Assembly (NCBI GenBank): GCA_003161835.1
Contig: PMNO01000081.1
Coordinates: 1-7,615 of the forward strand
Length of the DNA stretch: 7,615 bases
Source of the DNA: Myxococcales bacterium
GTDB lineage: Bacteria; Myxococcota_A; Polyangia; Fen-1088
Direction of reading: 5' to 3'
Shown: one piece after another, positions 1 to 7,268 of the stretch
Numbering within the stretch: the stretch's first letter is position 1
How the letters are laid out: every line of letters begins with the position of its first letter
Program-made: the position numbers and the translations under genes
Notes under the pieces: generated by a model
The model's input: the letters and a program-made list of their open reading frames with translations, nothing else
Database searches by the model: none
Told to the model about the DNA's origin: nothing

Positions 1-3000
1 TCAAGTTGCTCGACTTCGGCATCGCAACCCTCAGCGGCGACGATGAGCATCTGACCCATCCCGGTGATGTGCTCGGAACGCTCTCGTACATGGCCCCCGA
101 GCGGTGGCTCTCGGAGAACGACGTCGACGCGCGCGCCGATGTGTATTCACTCGGGGCGATTCTTCACGAACTGCTCAGCGGCGCTCCACCGTTTCGCGCG
201 AACACCCGCGCCGCGCTGGAGTTGGCGGTCCTGCACGACCCCCCAGAATCGCTGCACGCCCGACGGACCGATCTGCCCGATTGGTTGATCAGCGTTGTCC
301 AACGCGCGTTGAGCAAGACCGCCGCGGGACGCTACCCGGACGTGGGCACGTTTGCACGCGCGCTGGGAATCAACCCGCCGCGTGGGGAGGCCTCAACACC
401 TGGATCGCGGGAGCCCAGCTTCAACGGCACGGCCCGTTTTCGAGTCGTGCGTGAGCTGGCCCGGACGCCCGGCGCCGAGATCTACGCAGCGGTGGACACA
501 GAGCGGAACACAACCGTGGCGATGAAGCGACTGAAGGCGCCAACAGGGGAAAATGCTTTCCGTCTGAAAAGCGAATTTCGCGCCGCCGCGGAGATTCATC
601 ATCCCAATCTGGTGCGCCTCGAGGCTCTCGTCGAGGAGGCCGGAGAGTTGTTACTGATCATGGAGCTTATCGAAGGAAGGCCGCTCCTCGAGCATCTGGA
701 GGGCGCGAGCCACCAACTCCGGGAGTGTTTCGCGCAGCTGGTCACCGGGCTTGGCGCCTTGCATGCGCGCGGGCTCGCACATGGCGACGTCAAGTCGGAG
801 AACATCCTCGTCGAGCCAACCGGGCGTGTGGTGGTGCTTGATTGCGCACTCGCCTCGCGGTGGGGAGCGCGCGCCCTCGTGCGAGGAACAGTAGGCTACT
901 TGGCTCCCGAGGTATTGGAGGGACGGGTGGGACCGGAATCCGATTTCTATGCAGCGGGCATCCTCCTGCATCAGGCTCTCACCGGCCGACCCCCACCGAA
1001 CGCGTTGCTACCCGGACAAGCTCAGGTCTCAGCGTCGGACGAGTGCCCTGCCGAGGCCCCGAGCGATCTCGTCCAACTCTGCTCGCGGCTGCGAGCCGAC
1101 GTGCCCTCGGCGCGTCCGACGGCCGAGGAAATCCTCCGCGTTCTGCGCCAAGGCGGCACGGAGGGCCCAGCCGCCGCTTCACCCCCCGCCAGAGACACGC
1201 GCCGCAGCGACGTCTTCATCGGGCGTCGCGACACCCTGGATGTCCTCGACCACGCCCTGACCCAGGTCGGGCAGGGTTCCCCCCAGGTGGTGTTCATCGA
1301 AGGTGCCAGCGGCATCGGAAAAACCGCGCTTCTCGAGCATTTTAGGCACCGGCTGGAGCACGACGGCAAGTCGTTGGTACTTACCGGCCGCGCCCGGGAA
1401 GGGGAATCGATTCCCTATCCTGCGCTCGACGAAGCCATCGACGAGCTCGGAACTCATCTGCTCGGGCTTCCGGTCGCCGTGGCCGAGAGTCTGCTCTCGA
1501 GCCGCTGCGCGCCGCTCGCTCATCTGTTTCCCACACTGACGCGCGTTCCGGCCATTGCCCGCGCGGCCACGGAGCACGGTGCTCGGGGAGAAGACCCCGC
1601 GCGGCTGCGCCACCAGGCCTCCGAGATACTGCGTGACCTCTTCAAGCGTTTGTGCGAACGCCGCGCCGTGGTGCTGCTCGTCGACGATCTGCAGTGGATC
1701 GACCAGGACAGCGCGACGCTGCTCGTCCACGTGCTGGGGGGCGCTGCCCCGCCGCCCCTCCTCCTTGTCGCAGCCGTTCGATCCGGCGATGGCGGCACCA
1801 GCTCAACGGATCTTCGAAAGCTCCGGGCGCGCCTGGCGCAGGTTGTTCGCAGTCTTGTGCTTGGTCCGCTTTCGCCCGCGGACTCACGCGAACTGGTTCT
1901 CGCTCGCTGGCCGGGCGATTCCCCGCCCGATCCGGTGGCCGCTGCCCGCTTGGCGCGCCAGAGCGGTGGAGTCCCTTTCTTCGTCGAGATGCTGGCGCCC
2001 GGTTCGGGCGAGGAACCGCACTCCGCCTCGGCCCGGTTGGAGGACGTGCTGGCCTTGCGGCGCCAACAGCTGGCCCCAGCGGCGCGCGCGGCGCTTGACA
2101 TGATTTGTCTCTCGTCGCGACCCTTGTTTCCGTCACTGATAGCAGGCGCGCTGGAAATCGAGGACGCCCGCGTTCTCGATCCCCTTTTCGCTGGTTCGTT
2201 GGTCCGACGGACGCGGGTCCACAATCGGTCCGCGATCGAGCCATACCACAACAAGATTCGCGAGATCATACAGGGCAAGCTGACGCCCACGGCTCGTCGG
2301 AATTACCACACATCCCTGGCGAGAATGCTGCGCGCCGATCGCAACACCGATCCCGAGATCCTGGTCGAGCACCTGGCCGGCTCCGGGGAAGCCGCCGCCG
2401 CTTCTGAGGTTGCCCTCGCGGCGGCGCGTATTGCGAACGAACACCTGGCCTTTGATCGTGCGGCGGCGCTGTTTGCGGTGGCAGCGCGCCATGGCGATCA
2501 CGAGGATGACCAGATGCTGGCCATCTATCGGTGGCAAGCGCGGGCGCTGGAAGATGCGGGACGGCGACGTGAGGCGGGCGATGTCTTGCTCCAGGCCGCC
2601 CTTCATGCCGCCGACGGCTCGATAGCGGATGCGCTTCAACGCGAAGCTGGTGCGCATCTTCTCCTCAGCGGTGATGTCGCGCGCGGGCTCCAGGTGCTCA
2701 AGCCCGCCCTCGACGGCCACGATCTCCAGGTTCCCGCGACCTTTGCCGAGACGATTCAGGCCACCATGGTCGCGCTGGGCGGGCTGACAACCCGCGGCGT
2801 GGTCCCCCGAGCATTTATCGAGCCCTTGCCGACCGCGGCGGCTCTGGCGCGCATCGACCTGTGCTTGGTGCTCGCGCAGGGGCTGGCGCACATCGATCTG
2901 CGGGTCCTCCCCTTCGCGTGTCAGGCGCTTCAGGCCGCGCTCGATGCCGGCGAACCCGAGCGACTCCAACGCGCCTGTGCTCTATTCGTGATCAACACCG

Positions 3001-4067
3001 TCGAGTACCTGCCGAACCCGCTGGTGGGGCCGGTCCTCGCCTTGTGCCGGGACCTCACGGACGCCAAGCCCGATCCGCTGGCCGTGGCCCTCTTCGAAAC
3101 CGCGGTGGCCGAGAACGCGCACTTCGAGGCCGACTTCGTCGGAGCCGAGGCGGCATTCGAGCGGGCCGAAGAGACTCTCCTGCGATCCTGTCCAGGCGCG
3201 AGCCGTGAGCTGGCGACCGCGCGCGACCTGGCGGTGTTCGTGCAGTATGCGCAAAAGGGGGACTTCCACACTCAGCTTGAACGGACCCAACGTTGGCTAG
3301 CCGAGGCCGAAGCATCGCGCGACATCTTTCACGCGAGCATGTTGCGGGTCGCGCACGCCATCGTTTGGATCGCGCAAGATCAACCGGAGCTGGCCCGCTC
3401 CGAGCTGCAACGCGCGCAGGCCGGCTGGTCGGGTGAAGGCGGTGTCCTGGAGGTGGCCGTCGCCCTCTACCACGACATCATCGATCGCTACGAAGAGCGG
3501 GACATAGGGGCTGGCGACGCCGACCCGATGCGATCGTCACTGTTGCGGAGCCCGGCCGCGCAGACCCCGTTTCTCAGCGGATACCTCGGCTTACAAAGCG
3601 CGTGGGGGGGGCTGCGCGCGATAGCGAACGGCCGGGCGGGCGTTGAGCGAGCCGCCGAGATACGTGAGACCGTGGCCAGCCTACGGCTCCTGGGCCTCCC
3701 GCTGTGGTCGGCGGTGGCTGACGCGCTCGAATCGAATCTCGAGTACTTGGAGGGCGCGCAAGAGCGCGCCATTCGGCGGCTGGGCCAAGCGGAGGAGAAG
3801 TTCCGGCGGCTGCACATGCTCTGTCTGGCGGCCTGTGCACGCAAGCGGCGCGGTCAGTTCGTCGGCGGGGAACTGGGCAAGCGCCTCGATGGCGAAGCCG
3901 ATGGCGCGTTGCGCGTCCTCGGGGTGACGAATCCCACCCGCTGGACCCGAGCCTATTGGTCCATGTTCGACGTCACGGCGGCCGTGCTCCGCACCGACGA
4001 CGGCGAAGGCGACGGCGCCATCGGAGCGAATGGCGCCGTCATGACGTCTCGGCCTGGAGACGCCTGA
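1..4067 (+). CDS. PknK-like Ser/Thr protein kinase with two kinase domains, AAA-type ATPase and TPR-like C-terminus (5' partial)
   Basis: Probably a cytoplasmic signalling kinase that phosphorylates Ser/Thr of partner proteins. The 5' end lies outside the window: the frame is open from base 3 (a Lys codon), so the TTG at 6 is internal. Residues are counted from that TTG. Kinase 1 is represented only by its C-lobe: DFG 3-5, a GT before the APE at 30-32, DVYSLG 45-50, and the subdomain XI Arg109. Kinase 2 (about 145-385) has VAMK with Lys174, a likely alphaC Glu190, HGDVKSEN 259-266, DCA at 279-281 in place of DFG, and APE 300-302; its glycine loop has lost the three usual glycines. The ATPase domain follows, with Walker A GASGIGKT 433-440 and Walker B LLVDD ending at 561. 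From about 786 to the end it is alpha-helical, TPR-like, without a recognisable catalytic motif. The order kinase-ATPase-repeats is that of PknK-type proteins. No membrane segment is visible. The gene ends 29 bp inside the convergent regulator gene. Family assignment is firm; substrate is unknown. Confidence 0.93.
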   Translation, partial: KLLDFGIATLSGDDEHLTHPGDVLGTLSYMAPERWLSENDVDARADVYSLGAILHELLSGAPPFRANTRAALELAVLHDPPESLHARRTDLPDWLISVVQRALSKTAAGRYPDVGTFARALGINPPRGEASTPGSREPSFNGTARFRVVRELARTPGAEIYAAVDTERNTTVAMKRLKAPTGENAFRLKSEFRAAAEIHHPNLVRLEALVEEAGELLLIMELIEGRPLLEHLEGASHQLRECFAQLVTGLGALHARGLAHGDVKSENILVEPTGRVVVLDCALASRWGARALVRGTVGYLAPEVLEGRVGPESDFYAAGILLHQALTGRPPPNALLPGQAQVSASDECPAEAPSDLVQLCSRLRADVPSARPTAEEILRVLRQGGTEGPAAASPPARDTRRSDVFIGRRDTLDVLDHALTQVGQGSPQVVFIEGASGIGKTALLEHFRHRLEHDGKSLVLTGRAREGESIPYPALDEAIDELGTHLLGLPVAVAESLLSSRCAPLAHLFPTLTRVPAIARAATEHGARGEDPARLRHQASEILRDLFKRLCERRAVVLLVDDLQWIDQDSATLLVHVLGGAAPPPLLLVAAVRSGDGGTSSTDLRKLRARLAQVVRSLVLGPLSPADSRELVLARWPGDSPPDPVAAARLARQSGGVPFFVEMLAPGSGEEPHSASARLEDVLALRRQQLAPAARAALDMICLSSRPLFPSLIAGALEIEDARVLDPLFAGSLVRRTRVHNRSAIEPYHNKIREIIQGKLTPTARRNYHTSLARMLRADRNTDPEILVEHLAGSGEAAAASEVALAAARIANEHLAFDRAAALFAVAARHGDHEDDQMLAIYRWQARALEDAGRRREAGDVLLQAALHAADGSIADALQREAGAHLLLSGDVARGLQVLKPALDGHDLQVPATFAETIQATMVALGGLTTRGVVPRAFIEPLPTAAALARIDLCLVLAQGLAHIDLRVLPFACQALQAALDAGEPERLQRACALFVINTVEYLPNPLVGPVLALCRDLTDAKPDPLAVALFETAVAENAHFEADFVGAEAAFERAEETLLRSCPGASRELATARDLAVFVQYAQKGDFHTQLERTQRWLAEAEASRDIFHASMLRVAHAIVWIAQDQPELARSELQRAQAGWSGEGGVLEVAVALYHDIIDRYEERDIGAGDADPMRSSLLRSPAAQTPFLSGYLGLQSAWGGLRAIANGRAGVERAAEIRETVASLRLLGLPLWSAVADALESNLEYLEGAQERAIRRLGQAEEKFRRLHMLCLAACARKRRGQFVGGELGKRLDGEADGALRVLGVTNPTRWTRAYWSMFDVTAAVLRTDDGEGDGAIGANGAVMTSRPGDA
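4011..4040. terminator. Perfect 11-bp stem-loop in the convergent overlap, candidate bidirectional terminator
   Basis: GACGGCGCCAT at 4011-4021 is exactly complementary to ATGGCGCCGTC at 4030-4040, leaving an 8-nt loop. The right arm runs into the stop codon of the minus-strand regulator (4039-4041), and the hairpin lies about 25 bp before the stop of the plus-strand kinase. No T-run follows on either strand, so it is not a classical intrinsic terminator. It may still pause or stabilise the converging transcripts. The role is inference; the base pairing is certain. Confidence 0.4.
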
Positions 4068-5628
4068 ACTGCAGGCGCAGAGCGCGCGCCGAGATGTGCA
4101 ATCGCTCCGCCGCCGCCGCCAGATCGCCGCTACAGGACGCGATCGCTGAGCGGATTTCCGCGACCGGAATATCCTGCGCTCGACGCACAACCGCGCTGCC
4201 GTCGAGTCTGCGGTACAGATAGCTCTTCGAAATCCCGAGCCGCTTGGCCGCGCGCTCGCGCCTGAATCCTTCAGCCTCCAATGCCGCCAATATCTGGGTG
4301 TCGGTCAACTCTTCGGAGCGCGACTCAGGGGGCGTGGCAGAAAGCAGAGGCGGCACAATGCCGCCCTCCGAAGGCACCGTCTCGGAACGCGGGCGAATGA
4401 TCTGGCGAAGCTCATCGCCGATGCGGGCGCGGGCGAGCCCTCGGTTTTCGATCGCGAACTTCAAGGCGACGTTCGCCAGCTCGCGAACGTTTCCGGGCCA
4501 GTGATACATCGCCAGAAGCGCAACGTAGCGGCCGGGCACGAACGGCTCGGCCGCGTCGGACCCGGTCGCCAGGCGGTGCCCTTCGCCCATCGAGCTCATC
4601 CGTTCGCGAAGCAGATGAAAGAAGAGCACCCCGATGTCGTCGCGGCGGACTCGCAACGGGGGAACGTGGATCTCGTAAGAGAAGCGCCGCAGCAAGGGCT
4701 CTCGAAACTCCCGGCGCGCGACGGCGGATTCCAGGTCCGAGTCGGTGGCGGCGACCAGCCGCACGTCGACTTTCTTGATGGTGCCGCCCACCGGCTGAAT
4801 CACGCCCTCTTGCACCGCACGCAGAAGTAGGGCCTGAACCTCGAACGAGACGTCTCCGATCTCGTCGAGAAACAACGTGCCGCCATCTGCCTGCGAGAAG
4901 TATCCCTTGCGCTCCTCGGAGGCGCCCGTGAAAGCCCCGCGCCTGTGACCGAACAATTCGGAGGCCGCCATCGTGGGTGGCACGCCCGCCACGTTGACGG
5001 CGACGTAGCTGGAGGTCGCACGCCGGCTGAGCTTGTGAATGGCCGTCGCGACCAGCTCCTTGCCGACGCCTGTCTCGCCGCGAAGCAGCACCGGCACGTC
5101 GAGATCCGCGACGCGGTGAATCTGCTGGCGGAGCCTGCGCATGACCGAGCTCTCGCCCACCAGTCCCATGACCGGAGCGGGCGCCGGCTCGATGAGCTCG
5201 AGCCACCCGATCCACAACACCAAGTCCCGACCGATGAGAACGATGACGCCATCCCTCACCTCGCCCGCGGACATCACGCGATCGCCGCGCAGCGGAGAGC
5301 CGTTGATCTCCACCCCCGGCGAAGCACCGGCGTAGTGGATTCGCAGGCCGTCATCGAAGCGGCCGATCTCCAGCGGGTTGCGTGTGATGCGGCTGCTGGC
5401 GAGCGGCCCCGCGAGCGCGCCAGCAGCCGTCCGAAAGTCCGGCACCAGTCGGTTGAGGACGACCGATCGTGCCCGGCCGGCATCGGCGTCGGCTTCGGCG
5501 TCGAGCAGTGGCGCAAAATCGCCCACGCGACGCGGGTCCGGGTGCGCCAGGACGCGCGCAGCCACGCACCGCCGGCTGCCACCGTCGGTCGCGGTTGCGG
5601 ATGACAAGGTCGTTTCGAACTCGCCCAT
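4039..5628 (-). CDS. Sigma-54-dependent transcriptional activator with FHA-like N-terminus and tandem Fis-type HTH
   Basis: An enhancer-binding protein that would open sigma-54 RNA polymerase complexes by ATP hydrolysis. From the ATG at 5628 it has 529 residues. Residues about 23-150 form a divergent FHA-like region: HPD..RVG near 29-36, an SRITRNPLEI stretch, an EINGSPL turn and hydrophobic strands ending in LVLWIG. This matches the N-terminus I know from myxobacterial activators. The AAA+ domain (about 155-385) is intact: Walker A GETGVGKE 184-191, GAFTGA 231-236 (the sigma-54 contact loop), Walker B with D255 and E256, and an FREPLLRRF arginine-finger segment. Two HTH units follow, at about 443-477 and 487-529. 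There is no receiver domain. ATG is preferred over the in-frame TTG at 5667 because the extra 13 residues match nothing and both starts lack a clear Shine-Dalgarno. The gene converges on and overlaps the kinase gene, which makes a phosphorylation link attractive but unproven. Confidence 0.93.
   Translation of the reverse strand: MGEFETTLSSATATDGGSRRCVAARVLAHPDPRRVGDFAPLLDAEADADAGRARSVVLNRLVPDFRTAAGALAGPLASSRITRNPLEIGRFDDGLRIHYAGASPGVEINGSPLRGDRVMSAGEVRDGVIVLIGRDLVLWIGWLELIEPAPAPVMGLVGESSVMRRLRQQIHRVADLDVPVLLRGETGVGKELVATAIHKLSRRATSSYVAVNVAGVPPTMAASELFGHRRGAFTGASEERKGYFSQADGGTLFLDEIGDVSFEVQALLLRAVQEGVIQPVGGTIKKVDVRLVAATDSDLESAVARREFREPLLRRFSYEIHVPPLRVRRDDIGVLFFHLLRERMSSMGEGHRLATGSDAAEPFVPGRYVALLAMYHWPGNVRELANVALKFAIENRGLARARIGDELRQIIRPRSETVPSEGGIVPPLLSATPPESRSEELTDTQILAALEAEGFRRERAAKRLGISKSYLYRRLDGSAVVRRAQDIPVAEIRSAIASCSGDLAAAAERLHISARALRLQFRRLQAETS
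4045..4062. terminator. Second small hairpin in the convergent overlap
   Basis: CGTCTC at 4045-4050 pairs perfectly with GAGACG at 4057-4062 around a 6-nt loop. It lies entirely inside the 29-bp region shared by the kinase and regulator coding sequences, five bases after the larger stem-loop. The two together would fold the 3' ends of both mRNAs. There is no U-tract, so termination is only a suggestion. Confidence 0.25.
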
Positions 5629-5665
5629 CGGACAGACTATATCTGCAGCGGCGATGGGCGAGTTC
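5617..5665. repeat. Perfect 14-bp inverted repeat bracketing the regulator's start, candidate operator
   Basis: GAACTCGCCCATCG at 5617-5630 and its exact reverse complement CGATGGGCGAGTTC at 5652-5665 are separated by 21 bp. Arm centres are 35 bp apart. The left arm contains the regulator's ATG (5626-5628 on the minus strand) and its first codons. The spacer holds the -10-like TATAGT. A shorter CAGA/TCTG pair (5633-5636 and 5642-5645 region) sits inside the spacer. The layout fits a pair of operator half-sites around a promoter, possibly autoregulatory, or a hairpin in a longer mRNA that would hide the start codon. The repeat is seen directly; function is inferred. Confidence 0.6.
5636..5641 (-). 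promoter_or_regulatory. Putative -10 element (TATAGT) of the regulator gene
   Basis: On the minus strand TATAGT (five of six bases of the sigma-70-type TATAAT) lies 7 nt before the regulator's ATG, in an AT-rich pocket of otherwise GC-rich DNA. The only -35-like hexamer, TTGAAC at 5662-5667, is 20 bp upstream, longer than the usual 16-18. With this element transcription would start at or next to the ATG, giving a leaderless mRNA. That would agree with the absence of a Shine-Dalgarno sequence there. Confidence 0.3.
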
Positions 5666-5733
5666 AAGAAGTGTCCGACCCGAGATTGTCAGAGGGGTGC
5701 AAGCGCCCAAGCCCTTGCCGCGAGCCCGACCCT

Positions 5734-6387
5734 CTAGAACATCCAACCGGCGCCAAGCGCCAGACCCGCGTAACCGATCTCCGCGCGCACGACCAGGCCG
5801 GCGGTGACTTTGTACATGGCCCCGGCGGCGCCGTTGAGGAAGAGGGGCGAGTAGTTGGGATAGATGGCCATGCCATTGTATGACCAGCGGCTGTAGCCGA
5901 GCTCGACCTTCGGGTAGATGGCGAACTCGTTACTCAGCCAGATGTCCCACATGATCCCTCCCGCCAGCCGATACACCTGATACGACCAGTTGTATGCGTA
6001 GTTGGACTCTGACCAGTGAATGTAGTCGAAGGCAAATTCTGCCGCGAATCCATCTCGAACCGTCGGATTGTTGAGGATAGAACCGATGCCGAGGGGCAGG
6101 GCAAATCTGACACCAATGCCATAGCCCCCTGAGTAGCTGAGGATGCCGAGTGCGCTCGGTCCTTTCAGATCGGGAGCAGGCGCGGCGATCTGCGTGGGCG
6201 GGACCGTGGCCAGGTAGCCGGATGGAGACGCAGGGGGCGTTCCGGCGACCGCGGTCTCCGTCGACGAAAAGTTGGCGCTTGTTGGTTGGGGCACCCCGGA
6301 CGACCCGGGTGCACCCGAAGGGTCCACGGCTAGCGCGACGCGTGCGAACAGGGTGACCAAGGTGGTGACGAATATGAAGATTCGCAT
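5734..6387 (-). CDS. Putative small outer-membrane beta-barrel protein with signal peptide
   Basis: I do not recognise the family. The 217-residue product starts with a clear Sec signal peptide: Arg2, a hydrophobic core, and a likely cut after Ala20 (ALA|VD). Residues about 21-75 are rich in Pro, Ser, Gly, Thr and Ala and look like a disordered linker. From about 78 to the end the chain alternates polar and aromatic/hydrophobic residues in strand-like stretches, rich in Tyr, Trp and Gly, and ends in Trp-Met-Phe; a C-terminal Phe is typical of proteins inserted by the BAM machinery. Its location is therefore probably the outer membrane. The ATG has a strong GGAGGA ribosome site 10 nt upstream. 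It begins 29 bp after the traT-like gene on the same strand, so the two are probably co-transcribed and both act at the outer membrane. Its function is unknown; a periplasmic location is a less likely alternative. Confidence 0.8.
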   Translation of the reverse strand: MRIFIFVTTLVTLFARVALAVDPSGAPGSSGVPQPTSANFSSTETAVAGTPPASPSGYLATVPPTQIAAPAPDLKGPSALGILSYSGGYGIGVRFALPLGIGSILNNPTVRDGFAAEFAFDYIHWSESNYAYNWSYQVYRLAGGIMWDIWLSNEFAIYPKVELGYSRWSYNGMAIYPNYSPLFLNGAAGAMYKVTAGLVVRAEIGYAGLALGAGWMF

Positions 6388-6396
6388 GGTGAGTTG

Positions 6397-6402
6397 TCCT
6401 CC
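6397..6402 (-). promoter_or_regulatory. Shine-Dalgarno (GGAGGA) of the beta-barrel gene
   Basis: The minus strand reads GGAGGA in the 29-bp gap after the traT-like stop codon, with about ten bases between the GGAGG core and the ATG at 6387. It supports that start and independent translation of the second gene of the operon. Confidence 0.7.
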
Positions 6403-6416
6403 AATCGGGTCGTAAA

Positions 6417-7223
6417 CTAGTTCGCACGGGGCAGGGAGCTCTTCAGCCCATCAATGAGCTTGGGCACCAGGGCGGCGCGGGCCACGTCCAGCGTCAGCCG
6501 GGTTCCATCGGCCGTGGCGATCAGCCTTTGCTCCAGCTCGAAGTGGACCTTCATCTCTGTCATGTGTTGCGCCTTTGACTGCCCCATATCCGAGCCGCCA
6601 GATTCGCCGCGGGTCATCGATACCTGACGAAGCCCGCTCTGCGAGCCACTTGCGCTGTCTGTCCGCACGCCCCCAACGGCCTTCTTGCCGAGCTGCAGAT
6701 CGATGACCATCTGATAGGCGCTGGTCTTGGTCATCACGCCAATGACCGCCCCGACCGCGACGCCTCCTACGGCGCCTCCGATGACTGCCGCCGCGGTGGG
6801 GGCGCCGGCTGCCTTGATCCCCACTCCGGTGCCAACGCCGCCCGCAATGGCACCAAGACCCGCAAGGGCGCGGTCACCCTCCGCGGTCCCGGCCTCGGTG
6901 AAGATCCGCAGAGTGGCCCACAGGACGTAGTCAGCCTTGGAGTGATCCTTGGTGTGAACGTAACCTCGAGCCTCGACTCCCCTGATGATGTTTGAATAGA
7001 CGAAGTCTTCGAACTCTCCGCCCTGCGCGGTCTGGTCCTGGAACTCCACGTAGACGAGGCTGTGTCCGGGGGCGGGAGGATCGACGCGGACGCCGGCTAT
7101 CATGTACCGCAATTCTGTGTGCGTCGTTTGTGGCGTGGCGGCTGCGCACCCGGCGAGCGACGCGACGAGAAGTACTACGGAGCAAAAGATAGGCGGCTGA
7201 ATGGCACGATAGGGCTTGAGCAT
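6417..7223 (-). CDS. TraT-family (complement resistance) outer-membrane lipoprotein
   Basis: A lipoprotein of the TraT family, known from F-type plasmids as a surface-exposed outer-membrane protein that gives surface exclusion and serum resistance. From the ATG at 7223 it has 268 residues (F TraT has about 243). A signal peptide ends in the lipobox SLAGC with the lipidated residue Cys26; Ala at +2 fits sorting to the outer membrane. The family pattern follows in order: a VYVEFQDQT strand, then NIIRGVEARGY, then KADYVLWATLRI. A long Gly/Ala hydrophobic stretch (about 122-165) comes next, then SAYQMVIDLQLG. The C-terminus (VHFELEQRLI to the end) resembles the TraT tail. An in-frame GTG at 7226 is possible, but AAGGA six bases before the ATG favours 7223. 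It is the first gene of a probable two-gene operon with the beta-barrel gene. No transfer genes are near, so its job here is probably in the envelope, not conjugation. I assigned the family by eye; it needs a profile search. Confidence 0.82.
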   Translation of the reverse strand: MLKPYRAIQPPIFCSVVLLVASLAGCAAATPQTTHTELRYMIAGVRVDPPAPGHSLVYVEFQDQTAQGGEFEDFVYSNIIRGVEARGYVHTKDHSKADYVLWATLRIFTEAGTAEGDRALAGLGAIAGGVGTGVGIKAAGAPTAAAVIGGAVGGVAVGAVIGVMTKTSAYQMVIDLQLGKKAVGGVRTDSASGSQSGLRQVSMTRGESGGSDMGQSKAQHMTEMKVHFELEQRLIATADGTRLTLDVARAALVPKLIDGLKSSLPRAN

Positions 7224-7229
7224 CACGGG

Positions 7230-7234
7230 TCCTT
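7230..7234 (-). promoter_or_regulatory. Shine-Dalgarno (AAGGA) of the traT-like gene
   Basis: On the minus strand AAGGA is followed by six bases and then the ATG at 7223, which is good spacing. The overlapping GTG at 7226 would leave only three bases. This decides the start in favour of the ATG. Confidence 0.6.
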
Positions 7235-7268
7235 TTGGTTACGAGTTCAGGTAGTTGTTGTTTTGAAA

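Noticed and set aside
6..8. TTG as the start codon of the kinase gene
   Set aside because: It falls just before the DFG motif, in the middle of a kinase domain, and the frame stays open to the window edge; the true start is upstream.
780..803. HGD motif as evidence for an aminoglycoside-phosphotransferase-type enzyme
   Set aside because: The surrounding VAMK, VKSEN and APE motifs and the position after another Ser/Thr kinase domain fit a protein kinase.
2133..2969. Long minus-strand open frames inside the kinase gene (also 1520-2290)
   Set aside because: They are GC-driven antisense frames with Arg/Gly-rich composition and no domain pattern, lying over strongly conserved coding sequence.
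4945..5604. 219-residue plus-strand open frame opposite the activator
   Set aside because: It is antisense to the AAA+ and FHA-like regions, has no recognisable motif and no ribosome site that stands out.
5629..5667. 13-residue N-terminal extension of the activator from the TTG at 5667
   Set aside because: It has a poor ribosome site, no similarity to the FHA-like region, and lies within the inverted repeat and promoter-like sequence.
5699..5715. Sigma-54-like sequence upstream of the activator
   Set aside because: It has GGGC and TTGCA on the minus strand, but the distance between GG and GC is 11 bases instead of the strict 10.
6417..7223. TraT homologue as a sign of an integrated conjugative element
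   Set aside because: No relaxase, mating-pair, integrase or attachment-site sequence is in the window, and chromosomal TraT-like lipoproteins are known.
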